A stretch of DNA of 64,000 nt from Acidimicrobiaceae bacterium (GCA_003166025.1 PMWT01000066.1:28635-92634); one strand, 5' to 3'. Counted from the first letter of the stretch, positions 30,344 to 39,778 are shown. Program-made: numbers and translations. Notes: generated by a model not told the origin, from the sequence alone.

Positions 30344-30534
30344 GACCTAGGAGGGGCACGCGCCACCGTCGCGCCCGAGCCGGCGAGGGCTGCGCCCGGC
30401 GGCGCTGCTCGGCCGCTACCCGCAGGAGATCCTCGTGGCGAGCTTGGGCAAGGGCTTGGACCATGGCTGGCGATGTCATAGGCGTATAGTCCCCGACGAC
30501 TAGGACGGGATCTGTCCGCAAGAAGAAAGAAAAT

Positions 30535-31707
30535 GTGGTCGTGGCAGACAGTGCAGCTCGGCTCCTCAAACTCCTCGCCCTGCTGCAGCGGCGACCGTCC
30601 TGGACCGGCGCCGAGTTGGCCCAACAGCTCGGCATCGATGCTCGCACGGTCCGTCGGGACATCGAGCGGGTACGGGACCTCGGCTACGAGGTGACCAGCA
30701 CACCGGGTTCGGCGGGGGGCTACAAGCTGGGCGTTGGGGCCGACATGCCACCTCTCCTGCTGGATGAGCAGGAGGCAATGGCAGTCGCCGTGCTGCTGGG
30801 CGCTTCCGCCGGGATGGCGCTGCCCGGGATAGAGCGCGCCACCCTGGCGACGCTGGCCCGCATAGACCGCCTGCTGCCGTCCCGGCTGCGGGGGCGGGTG
30901 AAGGCGCTCCGGGCGGCGACCGTCCCTCTGCTGGCGACACCGGTGGCGGTGCCGGCCGAAAACCTGGCCCGTCTGGCCGAAGGCTGCGAGCCCACTGAGC
31001 TGGCCCACTTCGATTACAGCTCCAGGGAGGGTCACAAGACCTCCCGCCGCGTGGCGCCGTACCGTCTCGTAGCCGCGGAGCGGCGCTGGTACCTGGTGGC
31101 CTTCGACCTGGACAGGAAGGATTGGCGCACGTTCAGGGTCGACCGGATAGCAAAGGTCCGCCTTACCGGCCACACGTTCGCCCCGAGAAAACTCGACGAT
31201 GCTGCACGCCTGGTGAGCGAGGCCATCAGCGCCGCTCCGTACCGCTATCAGATAGTGGTACGGGTCGACGCTCCCGCCGCCACTGTCCGCCGGGCCGTTT
31301 CACCGAGCGTCGCCACCGTGGAAGACGCCGGTGACCACGTCCTCCTGCGGGTCGGGGCCGACGAAATGCACTGGGCGGCCGGCTACCTGATCGGGCTGGG
31401 CTTCCCCTTTGCGGTTCTCCACCCGCCCGAACTGGGCCAATGGTTGTGCGCGCTAGGCGACCGGCTCATTGCCACGCATTCGCAAGGCCAACCCCCCCCC
31501 AAACCGGGCGGGGCTTGGGCCAGACGACGTCGTATACACCAGCCCCTGAGGCACCCGGCCACGGGCGCCCGCGTCAGGCCGCGCTCGAAGGCCGGCGGTG
31601 CCCGAGCCGCCAGGCCGCCCGTCCGATGGCGAACAGCGCAGCCCCGAGCAACAAGGCGAACAGTATGGGGCCGGCCAAGCGCACCACGCCCTCGCCACCG
31701 GCGATGA
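30535..31707 (+). CDS. HTH-11/WYL-domain transcriptional regulator (C-terminal ~65 aa doubtful, after a C9 tract)
   Basis: RLLKLLALLQRRPSWTGAELAQQLGIDARTVRRDIERVRDLGYEV; RWYLVAFDLDRKDWRTFRVDRI. Confidence 0.85.
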   Translation: MVVADSAARLLKLLALLQRRPSWTGAELAQQLGIDARTVRRDIERVRDLGYEVTSTPGSAGGYKLGVGADMPPLLLDEQEAMAVAVLLGASAGMALPGIERATLATLARIDRLLPSRLRGRVKALRAATVPLLATPVAVPAENLARLAEGCEPTELAHFDYSSREGHKTSRRVAPYRLVAAERRWYLVAFDLDRKDWRTFRVDRIAKVRLTGHTFAPRKLDDAARLVSEAISAAPYRYQIVVRVDAPAATVRRAVSPSVATVEDAGDHVLLRVGADEMHWAAGYLIGLGFPFAVLHPPELGQWLCALGDRLIATHSQGQPPPKPGGAWARRRRIHQPLRHPATGARVRPRSKAGGARAARPPVRWRTAQPRATRRTVWGRPSAPRPRHRR

Positions 31708-32611
31708 AGCCGTTCACAGCTCCATGCCACGCCTTGTCCAGCCCGGACTGCGGCCTGGGGGGCGGAGGAGCGACGACCTTCTGGGTGACCGTGACGGCCA
31801 AGGTGGCGTACGTCGTCTCGCTGTTGAGGACCCGTAGCTGGCCCTGGAGCTGATCGAGCTGGCTCTGGAGGGTGTCCAACTGGGACTGCACAGACAAGAT
31901 GCCCCCGATCGTCGTCGCCTTGGTCATGATGGTGAGGTACTGCTGACGACTGTCCTGCAGGGCCGTGATCTGGGCCTGGAGGTCGACGTACTGACCAGTG
32001 ACGTCGGTCGCTTGAGTGGTGAGCGACGCCACCCTGCCGTAGCCCTTGACAGCATTGAGGACCTGGTCGAAGCTGGCTTCGGGCACCTGCAAAGTCACCG
32101 TTGACTGGGCCGGCGAGCCCGGCGAAGCCGTTTGGGCCTGGGTACTGGCCACGAAGCCGCCGTAAGCCGCGACCAGGTTCATGAGCGCGGTCGTATCGGA
32201 TTGGATGTCCGCTCCGGCCACGACCTCAGTGATGGCACCGGTCTCCTCGATGAGCGCGCCCTCGCCTGCACCCGACGCGGACGGCGGAGCGGACGCCTGT
32301 GCCCCGCCGTTGACGACGAGCCCGGCACCACCACTGAGGCCAGCAGTGCCACCCACCACAGAGGCTCTAAGGCTCCTGGGCAAAGCCGCTGCCGCCGGCG
32401 CACCGACAGCGTAGAGGGCCGCACTGTGGGAGCCAGACAATTGGGAGCCAGACAATGTGGCCGTGGTGCCATGGGTGGCGAAGGCGCCCGCCAAGCCGGT
32501 CGCACCCACCAGGCCCACGACGAGCACGGCGGCGGCGCACCGTGCTCGCCGTCCGCTCAGGTCCCAATGCGATGGTGCGGCGGCTACGGGCAAAGGCGCG
32601 ATCTGGTCCAT
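31574..32611 (-). CDS. DUF4349-type membrane-anchored protein
   Basis: VPEASFDQVLNAVKGYGRVASLTTQATDVTGQYVDLQAQITALQDSRQQYLTIM...IGGILSVQSQLDTLQSQLDQLQGQLRVL plus C-terminal TM; start MDQIAPL. Confidence 0.8.
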   Translation of the reverse strand: MDQIAPLPVAAAPSHWDLSGRRARCAAAVLVVGLVGATGLAGAFATHGTTATLSGSQLSGSHSAALYAVGAPAAAALPRSLRASVVGGTAGLSGGAGLVVNGGAQASAPPSASGAGEGALIEETGAITEVVAGADIQSDTTALMNLVAAYGGFVASTQAQTASPGSPAQSTVTLQVPEASFDQVLNAVKGYGRVASLTTQATDVTGQYVDLQAQITALQDSRQQYLTIMTKATTIGGILSVQSQLDTLQSQLDQLQGQLRVLNSETTYATLAVTVTQKVVAPPPPRPQSGLDKAWHGAVNGFIAGGEGVVRLAGPILFALLLGAALFAIGRAAWRLGHRRPSSAA

Positions 32612-32674
32612 GCCTCTAAGTGAGGCTTGCCGCCCAATATCAACCGTTGGCCCCAAGATCCTCGGGGCCGAACC

Positions 32675-33778
32675 TTAGCCGGGGGCCCTGCGGTCCGGCC
32701 GACTGGAGACCTCGAAATCGTCCAAGGCCAGGCGCGCCGGGACGCCGGCGGGGGCTTCCGCGTACCAATAGGCCACGGTGGCGATGTCATCGGAACGGGC
32801 GAGGTAGCGCCCGTCCGACCGCCATCCGAGATCCTGGATGGTTACCCGCAGCTCAGTCTCGAAGCTGATCGGGTCGGGAAGGTGCCAGCGGTACATGCCA
32901 AACCGGGTCTGCGCCCGGTAGAGACCATCCGGTTTTATCAGCTGGTGAACGCCGAGGTAATTGGAGCTGTAGGTCGAGTACCCCTGCCCGGGAACGTCGA
33001 AGTCCCAGGCACCGCCGAAGTAGTCTTCCGTGCCCGTGCCGCAGATGGTGGGGTCGGCCTCACCGTCCAGGAAGAACTTGACCTCCCCCTCGCCCCACCA
33101 GCCCGGCCCATTTATACCTATGGCCATATAGGTGCCGACGTAGCTACCGCGGCCCGCAGCGCCTTCCAAGATCGTATGGACCTGCCCGGCAGCCACGGGG
33201 TTTGACCGCTCCCAATGGGCGTGGAAATAGCCCATGTCCGGTGGTACTTCACACAGCGCGTAATCGACCTGGTAATAGACGACCTGGTCGACGGCGCTCA
33301 TGTTTTCAAGGCTGAGGCGGGCGGACCTGCGGAAGGGCATGGGGAAATAGGAGTTGAGGCCGCCGTAAGGGGCAACGACTATGGGCTCGGACATAAGCGG
33401 CGCGTACTCGGCCCACCCCTGGCAGAACAAGTCCCCCACGGGCAGGGCCACGGCCGGGTCGCCCTCGTGGTCCTCCCAGGTGATCCGCAAGACCAGGGTA
33501 CGCCAGGCCTCCGGGCGCATTGTCAGCCACAGGTGCCGGATTACGCCGGCGCCTTCTATTTCCGCTAGGTCGGCTCGCTCTCCGGCGCCGATCACCCGGC
33601 TCGGGGACACCTTCCAACCCAAACCGAGGTCACGCGCCGCTTTGGCGCCCGTGCCCTCGGTGGCCCGTGCCCCTGCGCCCCGGGCTCCGGTTGGGTTCTC
33701 GGCCGTGATGGCCCGGCTCTCCGATACCGGTAAGCGGGCTACGTCCAGCCGAGCAGGGCCATCAGATATTCGCGGCAT
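32675..33778 (-). CDS. DUF2961 / glycoside hydrolase family 172-like protein
   Basis: GAGVIRHLWLTM, WEDHEGDPAVALPVGDLF, GLNSYFPMPFRRSARLSLEN, GEGEVKFFLDGEADPTICGTGTEDYFGGAWDF. Confidence 0.85.
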   Translation of the reverse strand: MPRISDGPARLDVARLPVSESRAITAENPTGARGAGARATEGTGAKAARDLGLGWKVSPSRVIGAGERADLAEIEGAGVIRHLWLTMRPEAWRTLVLRITWEDHEGDPAVALPVGDLFCQGWAEYAPLMSEPIVVAPYGGLNSYFPMPFRRSARLSLENMSAVDQVVYYQVDYALCEVPPDMGYFHAHWERSNPVAAGQVHTILEGAAGRGSYVGTYMAIGINGPGWWGEGEVKFFLDGEADPTICGTGTEDYFGGAWDFDVPGQGYSTYSSNYLGVHQLIKPDGLYRAQTRFGMYRWHLPDPISFETELRVTIQDLGWRSDGRYLARSDDIATVAYWYAEAPAGVPARLALDDFEVSSRPDRRAPG

Positions 33779-33782
33779 GCGG

Positions 33783-34592
33783 TCAAGCCTCCCCGGTCAG
33801 ATCATAGGTTGCCCCGGCGACGAGCAGGCCTGGCGTCGGGGGTCGTAGGACCGACCCCCCGATGATCGCCCGCTCCACCCGCACCGAACCGTAAGCGACC
33901 TCCAGCTGGGCGCTCCAGGTACCCGGCGAGCCACCCGACTGGCGCAGTGTGCCCCAGGCCTGGCCCGTGGACCAGAACCAACACGACGGACCTTTGGCGT
34001 CGGCGAACTTGATCACGCCATGGCGGCCGTCGTAGTCAAACCCGGTGAGCCCGACGATCAGGCCCCAGCTCGCCATGGCCCGGGCGTAATGGTGCCCGCA
34101 CTCCGCCTCGTCGTAGGGGTTGCGCCTGACCCCGGAGAAGCTCCAGACCTCGCACCAGTAGGGCATCGGGTGCTGGGGGAGGCCCTTTGGGTATGACAGC
34201 ACGATGTGGCCCCGCTCGCCGTGCACGGCGTAGGTGCGCATGTAGTTCGTCCACTCCCCTAGGTCCTCCACGTAGTTGAGGCGGTGGACGCTGTCCAGCG
34301 CCTGCTTGACGTGGCCTACGTCGAACACCGGGCCCAAGCCCACCAACCGGGCGTAAGTGTCCCCCACGGCTTGGTCGATCAAACAGCCGTCGCCGATCTG
34401 GAACTCGGGGTCGTCAGCCTGCTCGGCCCCCATGCTCCCGTCGCGCAGGCGGGGGGCGACGTTGGCAAAGTTCCCGGGCGGCACGATCTTTTGCTCGTAG
34501 TACTGGCTGTTGAACAGCTGAGCCTCCGTCGCCGCCGCGCCCGAGGCGTAAACCCGCCCCGGTACGTGCGGGCCGGTGGCCAGCTCGACGTC
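33783..34592 (-). pseudogene. C-terminal remnant of a GH116-like (GBA2/DUF608-type) glycosidase; N-terminal portion missing
   Basis: DVELATGPHVPGRVYASGAAATEAQLFNSQYYEQKIVPPGNFANVAP...GDGCLIDQAVGDTYARLVGLGPVFDVGHVKQALDSVHRLNY; in-frame TAG at 34593-34595 upstream with no credible N-terminal domain. Confidence 0.65.
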
Positions 34593-34659
34593 CTATCTGA
34601 AAAAGACATGTCGTGTCCTATCCTTCTGTGCCCAAGATCCAATTGACCATGCTCTGCCC

Positions 34660-35295
34660 TCAGTTCAAGCGGCCACGAAGGAGCGTTACCCCCTCGCCGC
34701 TCAGGTCGCTGAAGGCAGCACCACGACCGAGCAGGGCAAGAGCAAGGGCCTCGCTTGGGCCTTGTACCTCGGCGCCGTCGCCGTACGACCACTCCTGGTC
34801 GGTGGCCAGGACGCGGAGCCCGTTAGTGCGACCTTTTGGCACGAAGCCGCGCGACGCCATCGGCGACGTGAGAAAGGTGAGCACGACCTTCCAGGTGGAG
34901 AGCGGCGCCGAAACGTCGAGGCCGAGCGGCCGCGCGATGTCGCGTGTGTGGACCGAGATGTCCGTCAGCGGGGCCATCGGCCCGTTCCCGGGCGGTGTGA
35001 AATGACTTTCGGCGTTCTTGCGCAGAATGGCCGTGAGCTCGCCAACGGGCCTCTGTCCCAACTGGCAGGCGGCCTTCACCGAGTACTTGTCGAAACCACC
35101 CGAGAGCATGGAACCCAAGGCGAACCGCGGCACGCTCACGCAAAATGGGCTCACCAGGTGCCCGGCCATGTCGTGTACGGTCCACGCAGTGCAGAGGGAC
35201 TGTACGGCAAGTTGCTCTTCGTTCAACTGGTCGAACAGGTCGGCCGCCCTTCGCCGTCCAGCAGCGATGAGGCTGAACATCTCGTCTTCGTTCAT
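34660..35295 (-). CDS. Maleylpyruvate isomerase-type mycothiol-dependent/DinB-like family protein
   Basis: MNEDEMFSLIAAGRRRAADLFDQLNEEQLAVQSLCTAWTVHDMAGHLVSPF...DISVHTRDIARPLG. Confidence 0.8.
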   Translation of the reverse strand: MNEDEMFSLIAAGRRRAADLFDQLNEEQLAVQSLCTAWTVHDMAGHLVSPFCVSVPRFALGSMLSGGFDKYSVKAACQLGQRPVGELTAILRKNAESHFTPPGNGPMAPLTDISVHTRDIARPLGLDVSAPLSTWKVVLTFLTSPMASRGFVPKGRTNGLRVLATDQEWSYGDGAEVQGPSEALALALLGRGAAFSDLSGEGVTLLRGRLN

Positions 35296-35309
35296 ACAGC
35301 TGTCAAATA

Positions 35310-37277
35310 CTAGCCCTGTGGTTGGTCGTCGTGGCCTTGGTCGACTGTCAGGTCGACCACGCAGCGGAAACCAACCGTGGAGCAGCGGTCGACGCCCGGT
35401 GCGAAGAGCATGAACTTCGCGCTGCGCTCGGGCCCCAGCGGCCCGCCCTCCGCGTACCAACCTGAACCACCGAGCACCAGGTCGGGCCCGCCCTTGAGGA
35501 TGACGAAGCGACTGTGGCCATCGGAATGTTCGCTCTCCGTCCACTCCCAGACCCGCCGCCGGCCATAGAGGGCGTAACCCTCGGACACTCCCACCTGCCA
35601 CTCATCTTCGGTGGGGAGCCTTTTACCGGCCCAAGCTGCGTACGCCCTAGCGTCGCCCAGGTCAACGAACGTCACGGGCCAATCGGCTTGCTCCGGCGGT
35701 GGGCCACCGCTGACCCAGTGGTCCAGGAAGCGATGGGACATCTTTGGTACGTAGCCGGTCGATCGCAGGAAACGCCGGAACTCTTTGTTGCTGACCGGCA
35801 ACTCGTCGATTGCCAGACCGTCGACGTCCAATGCGCGCGGGCTGGACCGCTGCTGTTCTTGGTCTGGAAAATCCTGGTTCAGGTGATCAGCGCGCACGTA
35901 GGTCCCGCACTCGCGCAACTGGAACACTGACCCAAACGAACGGGGCCCGGGAGCGACAACACGCATGCTGGGCGAGAGGGTACGGGAAGCCGATTTCTCG
36001 ATCGGGCGTCGCAACGGCGGCTCGACCGAAGTGGTCGTCTCGGGAAAGGCGGTGCCGGCACGGGGGCGCTCAGGGCGGGCATACTCGATCGCCGACCAGA
36101 TCTCGCTCTCGGTTTTTTCGCTAATGGTGACGAGGCTGGCGATACCGCGAGCGGGGACCGTCACGATGGGCGCGCGTGGGTCGATCCTCCGGCCGGCGAG
36201 GACGTCGACAGCCACTGCCCCGGGCGTGAGAGCAAAGGAAACATCTGTTCCGGTGACGTCACGTTCGGAACAGTTAGCAAGCGCCCACAGTACTGTCCCG
36301 CCGCTTTCCCATCGGCTCGCGCGCAAGCCCTGGCCAGGCATGGGGACAAAGGGCGTCCAATCCCCGAGGCTTAGCAAGTCAGAAAAGGTCCTTTGGACCC
36401 TGAGCATGGACTTGAGCAAGAGCTTGTCCCCGTCGTTCCACGGGTACCAGGAGCCGAAAACGTTCTCCCAAACGACGACGCCCGCACCGTTGAGCCAGGC
36501 GGTCAGCAGCTCGTCACGGTGCTTGTCGTGCCATCGCCGTACCAGGTGTTGCATGTGCCGCTGCTCAAACCAGTGGTCCCGCATGAGGAACCGCTCTTTG
36601 AGGGGCTCGGTGGATTGCACCCAGGACATCAGATGGTCCCTCACGCCCGCTAATGGCACGACCCCTTCGGACTGGAAGACATTGGCAGGCGAAGCCTTGT
36701 CGATCTCGCCACGGAGGTCACCAGGTGCGTTAGCCAGGGTATCAAGGAATATGCCATCAGGCCCTACGGTCGAGACCAGCTCGGCCAGTGCCTGGGCGTC
36801 GGCCACAGGTTCTCGCCGCGTCTCGAGATCCCAGGGGTTGTAGTCAATGATCGCTCGCACCCCGCGCCGGTGTAAGCGCGCGATTATGTCGGCGAGCGCG
36901 GTTAGGCCTCCCGGTATGTCTCTGTAGAAGTCGTACTGGTTGCGTTCGTCAAAGCCGATCCGTGGGTAGGCGTGCCAAAGGATAAGTACGTCGAAGCCGC
37001 CAAAATCTCGCTCAGCATTGTCGAGGTACTCTTCGACGAGGAAGCTGTCAGAACCGGGGTCGTAGAAACTCTCGTCCCACAACATGACCAGCCCGCAGAC
37101 AAAGGCTTTGCGAGCCCACTGAGATGCCGCCACGTCGTAGCGCGTGTCGTCGCTCAGGTACTTCTCCCGGGCCTTTTGGCGCCACCCCGTAATTTCTTTG
37201 ACCCAAGCTGACCAGTCCGCCTCGTCGCCCGGCGCCGTCTTCAGGGCCTCGAACTGCTGTTCCAGCTCTGATGGCAT
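35310..37277 (-). CDS. Fusion: putative glycosidase-like (alpha/beta-barrel) N-terminus + formylglycine-generating-enzyme-like (FGE-sulfatase) C-terminal fold
   Basis: N-term FDVLILWHAYPRIGFDERNQYDFYRDIPGGLTALADIIARLHRRGVRAIIDYNPWD...GIFLDTLANA; C-term DELPVSNKEFRRFLRSTGY...WPVTFVDLGDARAYAAWAGKRLPTEDEWQ...VGFRCVVDL. Confidence 0.75.
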   Translation of the reverse strand: MPSELEQQFEALKTAPGDEADWSAWVKEITGWRQKAREKYLSDDTRYDVAASQWARKAFVCGLVMLWDESFYDPGSDSFLVEEYLDNAERDFGGFDVLILWHAYPRIGFDERNQYDFYRDIPGGLTALADIIARLHRRGVRAIIDYNPWDLETRREPVADAQALAELVSTVGPDGIFLDTLANAPGDLRGEIDKASPANVFQSEGVVPLAGVRDHLMSWVQSTEPLKERFLMRDHWFEQRHMQHLVRRWHDKHRDELLTAWLNGAGVVVWENVFGSWYPWNDGDKLLLKSMLRVQRTFSDLLSLGDWTPFVPMPGQGLRASRWESGGTVLWALANCSERDVTGTDVSFALTPGAVAVDVLAGRRIDPRAPIVTVPARGIASLVTISEKTESEIWSAIEYARPERPRAGTAFPETTTSVEPPLRRPIEKSASRTLSPSMRVVAPGPRSFGSVFQLRECGTYVRADHLNQDFPDQEQQRSSPRALDVDGLAIDELPVSNKEFRRFLRSTGYVPKMSHRFLDHWVSGGPPPEQADWPVTFVDLGDARAYAAWAGKRLPTEDEWQVGVSEGYALYGRRRVWEWTESEHSDGHSRFVILKGGPDLVLGGSGWYAEGGPLGPERSAKFMLFAPGVDRCSTVGFRCVVDLTVDQGHDDQPQG

Positions 37278-37646
37278 CTGTTGTCCTCAATCCCCACCGT
37301 GGGCATGTCGGTAGACTAAGTCAGGCGGGACGTCCCTCCGCAAGTTCCGCCTTCGGGAAGTTCGGCTACCCTCGGTGGGGCCTCTTAGGCTTCGGCATTG
37401 CAGATCGCCCCATCTGCGCATGATGCGAGACCCGAAAACAGCCATTGAAGCCGCCCGTAGCGAGACGGATCGCGAAGCCGACGCCGAGACCCGGTGGCGG
37501 GTCCTGACCGCACCGAACTGCATGCAGGCCGTCTTCGCCGCCGCCCGGCGCTATGTGCTCGCCTTTCTACCTTTGGCCAGCTCGATTAGCGTGCGAGCGA
37601 TCGGGTACGGAGCAACCCTTCGACACACCCTCGAGCGCAATACAGA

Positions 37647-38075
37647 ATGTTCGCCATGAGCAGCACCGCCAACGACGGTCGCGCGAACTCGCCCATCGAG
37701 GTCCCGGAGGACATCTTCGGGCGGGTCAACACGCTATGTCTGGCGCTGCCAGAGGTGAAGGTGCGGGTAGACGCCTCACTAACCAGAGCGAGATCGACGG
37801 CTCACTCGTTCGACATCCGCCGGAGGTCGTTCTGCCTGCTCGTGGCACGGGAGGGCCGTACCGGCAAGCCCGTTTCGCTGCTCGTGTTGCGTGCCGACCC
37901 AGACGAACGCGACGCTCTGCTCTCCATTGGCCACCCGTTCTTCGCCTCGCGAGCCGGCCGTGATCGCATCGGGGCCCGGCTCACAGATGGCACCGACTGG
38001 GAAGAGATCCGTGAACTCGTGACCGAGAGCTACCGGAGGCTCGCGCCGAAGAAGCTCACCGCCTTGCTCGACTAG
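37647..38075 (+). CDS. MmcQ/YjbR-family protein
   Basis: CLALPEVKVRVDASLTRARSTAHSFDIRRRSFCLLV...LTDGTDWEEIRELVTESYRRLAPKKLTALLD. Confidence 0.7.
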   Translation: MFAMSSTANDGRANSPIEVPEDIFGRVNTLCLALPEVKVRVDASLTRARSTAHSFDIRRRSFCLLVAREGRTGKPVSLLVLRADPDERDALLSIGHPFFASRAGRDRIGARLTDGTDWEEIRELVTESYRRLAPKKLTALLD

Positions 38076-38191
38076 CAACGCCGTCAGTGATGCAGCGCGT
38101 ATCCCAGATCACGCGCCCATAGCGCCCGGCGTCATCGCTGGCGCCGAGGCGCGGGCCCGCAGTTCTGGCGGGGCGTTCCGGGGCCCTGAGA

Positions 38192-38944
38192 TCAGATCTC
38201 ATCTGGGGCAACGCCACCGCGGTGGCCTCGCTCGCTCGTCACCTCCGGTGAGCAGTTGTGGGCCCTACTCCTCGATGGCGAGGCTGCCGTACCTGGGCAC
38301 GCCTCCGGTCTCGTAGGCGAGGTGGAGCGTGCCGTTCGGGTAGGTGAGCGATTCGGTGAGGCGCAGCGCCGTGGGCACTTCACCCAGTCGACATCAGACC
38401 ACCGGAGGGCGCAAAGCTCGCCCCGGCGGGCGCCCGTGACGGCGCCGAGCGCAATGGCAGCCGCCAGCACGGCATCGAGCGTCTCGGCGGAGCTGATGAG
38501 GCGTTGGACCTCTTTGACGCTCGGGGCGGTCACAGTCGACCGGGTGGTGCCCGGCGGCGTCGCCCGGTCGGCGGGGTTGCTTGCCGCTATGCCCCACTCG
38601 ACGGCGTGGTCGAGGGCAGCATGGAGAATGGAGTGGTGACGGCGCACGCTGGCCGGCGACAGCCCTCGCCCGAGCAGCTCCCGGTAGAGCTGGTCCAGGT
38701 CTCGCGCGCTCAGCCGGTCGAGGGGGAACGCACCGATGGCCGGTTTGATGTCCCGCTCGACCGAACAGCGATGTTCCCTCATGGTGTAGGCGGTGCGCGT
38801 CGGCGTGATGTCGTCGAGCCAGCGGTCCACCAGGTCAGCTACGCTGCCTGCGTGGCTTTTGGCCACCTGGCCGGTCTCGACTTCGGCTGACCAGTTACCC
38901 AAAGAGTTACCCAAGGCCATGTTGCAGTAGGAGGAGCAGACCAA
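38192..38944 (-). pseudogene. Degraded tyrosine recombinase/phage-type integrase, frameshifted in the catalytic domain
   Basis: SVADLVDRWLDDI...LGRGLSPASVRRHHSILHAALDHAVEWGIAASNPAD...AIALGAVTGARRGELCALRWSDVDW; afterwards the in-frame product is low-complexity while another frame reads LRLTESLTYPNGTLHLAYETGGVPRYGSLAIEE*; HxxR and Tyr box absent. Confidence 0.8.
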
Positions 38945-38966
38945 ACTAGCAGCTCACAGTACACAC

Positions 38967-39039
38967 GCCCGGGTAGCTCAGACGGCAGAGCGACGCACTC
39001 GTAATGCGTAGGTCAAGGGTTCGATTCCCTTCTCGGGCT
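38967..39039 (+). tRNA. tRNA-Thr (anticodon CGT)
   Basis: GCCCGGGTAGCTCAG...ACGCA-CTCGTAA-TGCGT...GGGTTCGATTCCC...CTCGGGC-T; cloverleaf pairs; no encoded CCA. Confidence 0.93.
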
Positions 39040-39103
39040 CGGCGACGTCTACGCATTTGGGGCGTCATCATCGTTGACGCCCTCGTCGAAGGAGGCACGC
39101 CCA

Positions 39104-39715
39104 ATGGACTACAGCCGGCTGTCGATGTCTCTCGGTGAGGCCATATTCACGCAGCGTTCAATCCGGCGGTTCCGCCCCGACCCGGTCCCTCTCACGGACA
39201 TCCGTCTCATGCTCGAAGCCGCAGTGAGAGCGCCAAACGGGAGCAACCAACAAATCGCGCGGTTCCTAGTCGTAAACGATCGCGCCACCATCCGGGAGTT
39301 CGGCACGCTCTACCACGAGGCGTGGTGGGCAAAGCGTCGCGACGAGGGGTTCCAACAACGTGAAGATCTCCCCCCCCACTTTCATGCCTCAGCCGGACTG
39401 GCCGACACCATGACGGAGGCACCCTGCATCGTGTTCGCGTTGGCACTGGACAACGGGCCAGCCAATTGTGTCATTCCCGCCGTTCAAAACCTGATGCTCG
39501 CGGCGCGGGCCATCGGGATCGGTTCGGTGCCGACGACGCTTCACCCATCCGTAATGGCCCGCTTCCACGCCATGTTCGGTATCCCCGACGATGTCAGCTT
39601 CCATTTCTGTGTGCCGCTCGGCTATCCGCAGGGCAATTTCGGGCCGAACTCTCGCAAGCCGACCTCGGCGACGACCTATCTCGGCCGGTGGGACGCTCCC
39701 GTACCATGGGAATGA
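39104..39715 (+). CDS. Nitroreductase family protein
   Basis: EAIFTQRSIRRFRPDPVPLTDIRLMLEAAVRAPNGSNQQIARFLVV...PAVQNLMLAARAIGIGSVPTT. Confidence 0.88.
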   Translation: MDYSRLSMSLGEAIFTQRSIRRFRPDPVPLTDIRLMLEAAVRAPNGSNQQIARFLVVNDRATIREFGTLYHEAWWAKRRDEGFQQREDLPPHFHASAGLADTMTEAPCIVFALALDNGPANCVIPAVQNLMLAARAIGIGSVPTTLHPSVMARFHAMFGIPDDVSFHFCVPLGYPQGNFGPNSRKPTSATTYLGRWDAPVPWE

Positions 39716-39778
39716 GGGGCGCTTCGTCGAGTACTCGCTCAGTCAGAATTATCCTCATCGCGACACTGTGAAAGGGCT

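Noticed and set aside
30190-31173. 327-aa minus-strand ORF covering the 15-bp repeats and WYL gene start
   Set aside because: Low-complexity HRPRLHRPRLH comes from translating the tandem repeat; the WYL gene is on the other strand.
35310-35830. Functional formylglycine-generating enzyme/sulfatase system
   Set aside because: No sulfatase gene nearby and the expected catalytic Cys pair is not seen; treated as FGE-like fold only.
37375-37659. 94-aa plus-strand ORF upstream of the YjbR-like gene
   Set aside because: No recognisable motif, overlaps the probable promoter region of the YjbR-like gene; insufficient support.
38192-39715. Intact integrative element or prophage
   Set aside because: Integrase is frameshifted and truncated; no structural, replication or transfer genes seen in the vicinity.
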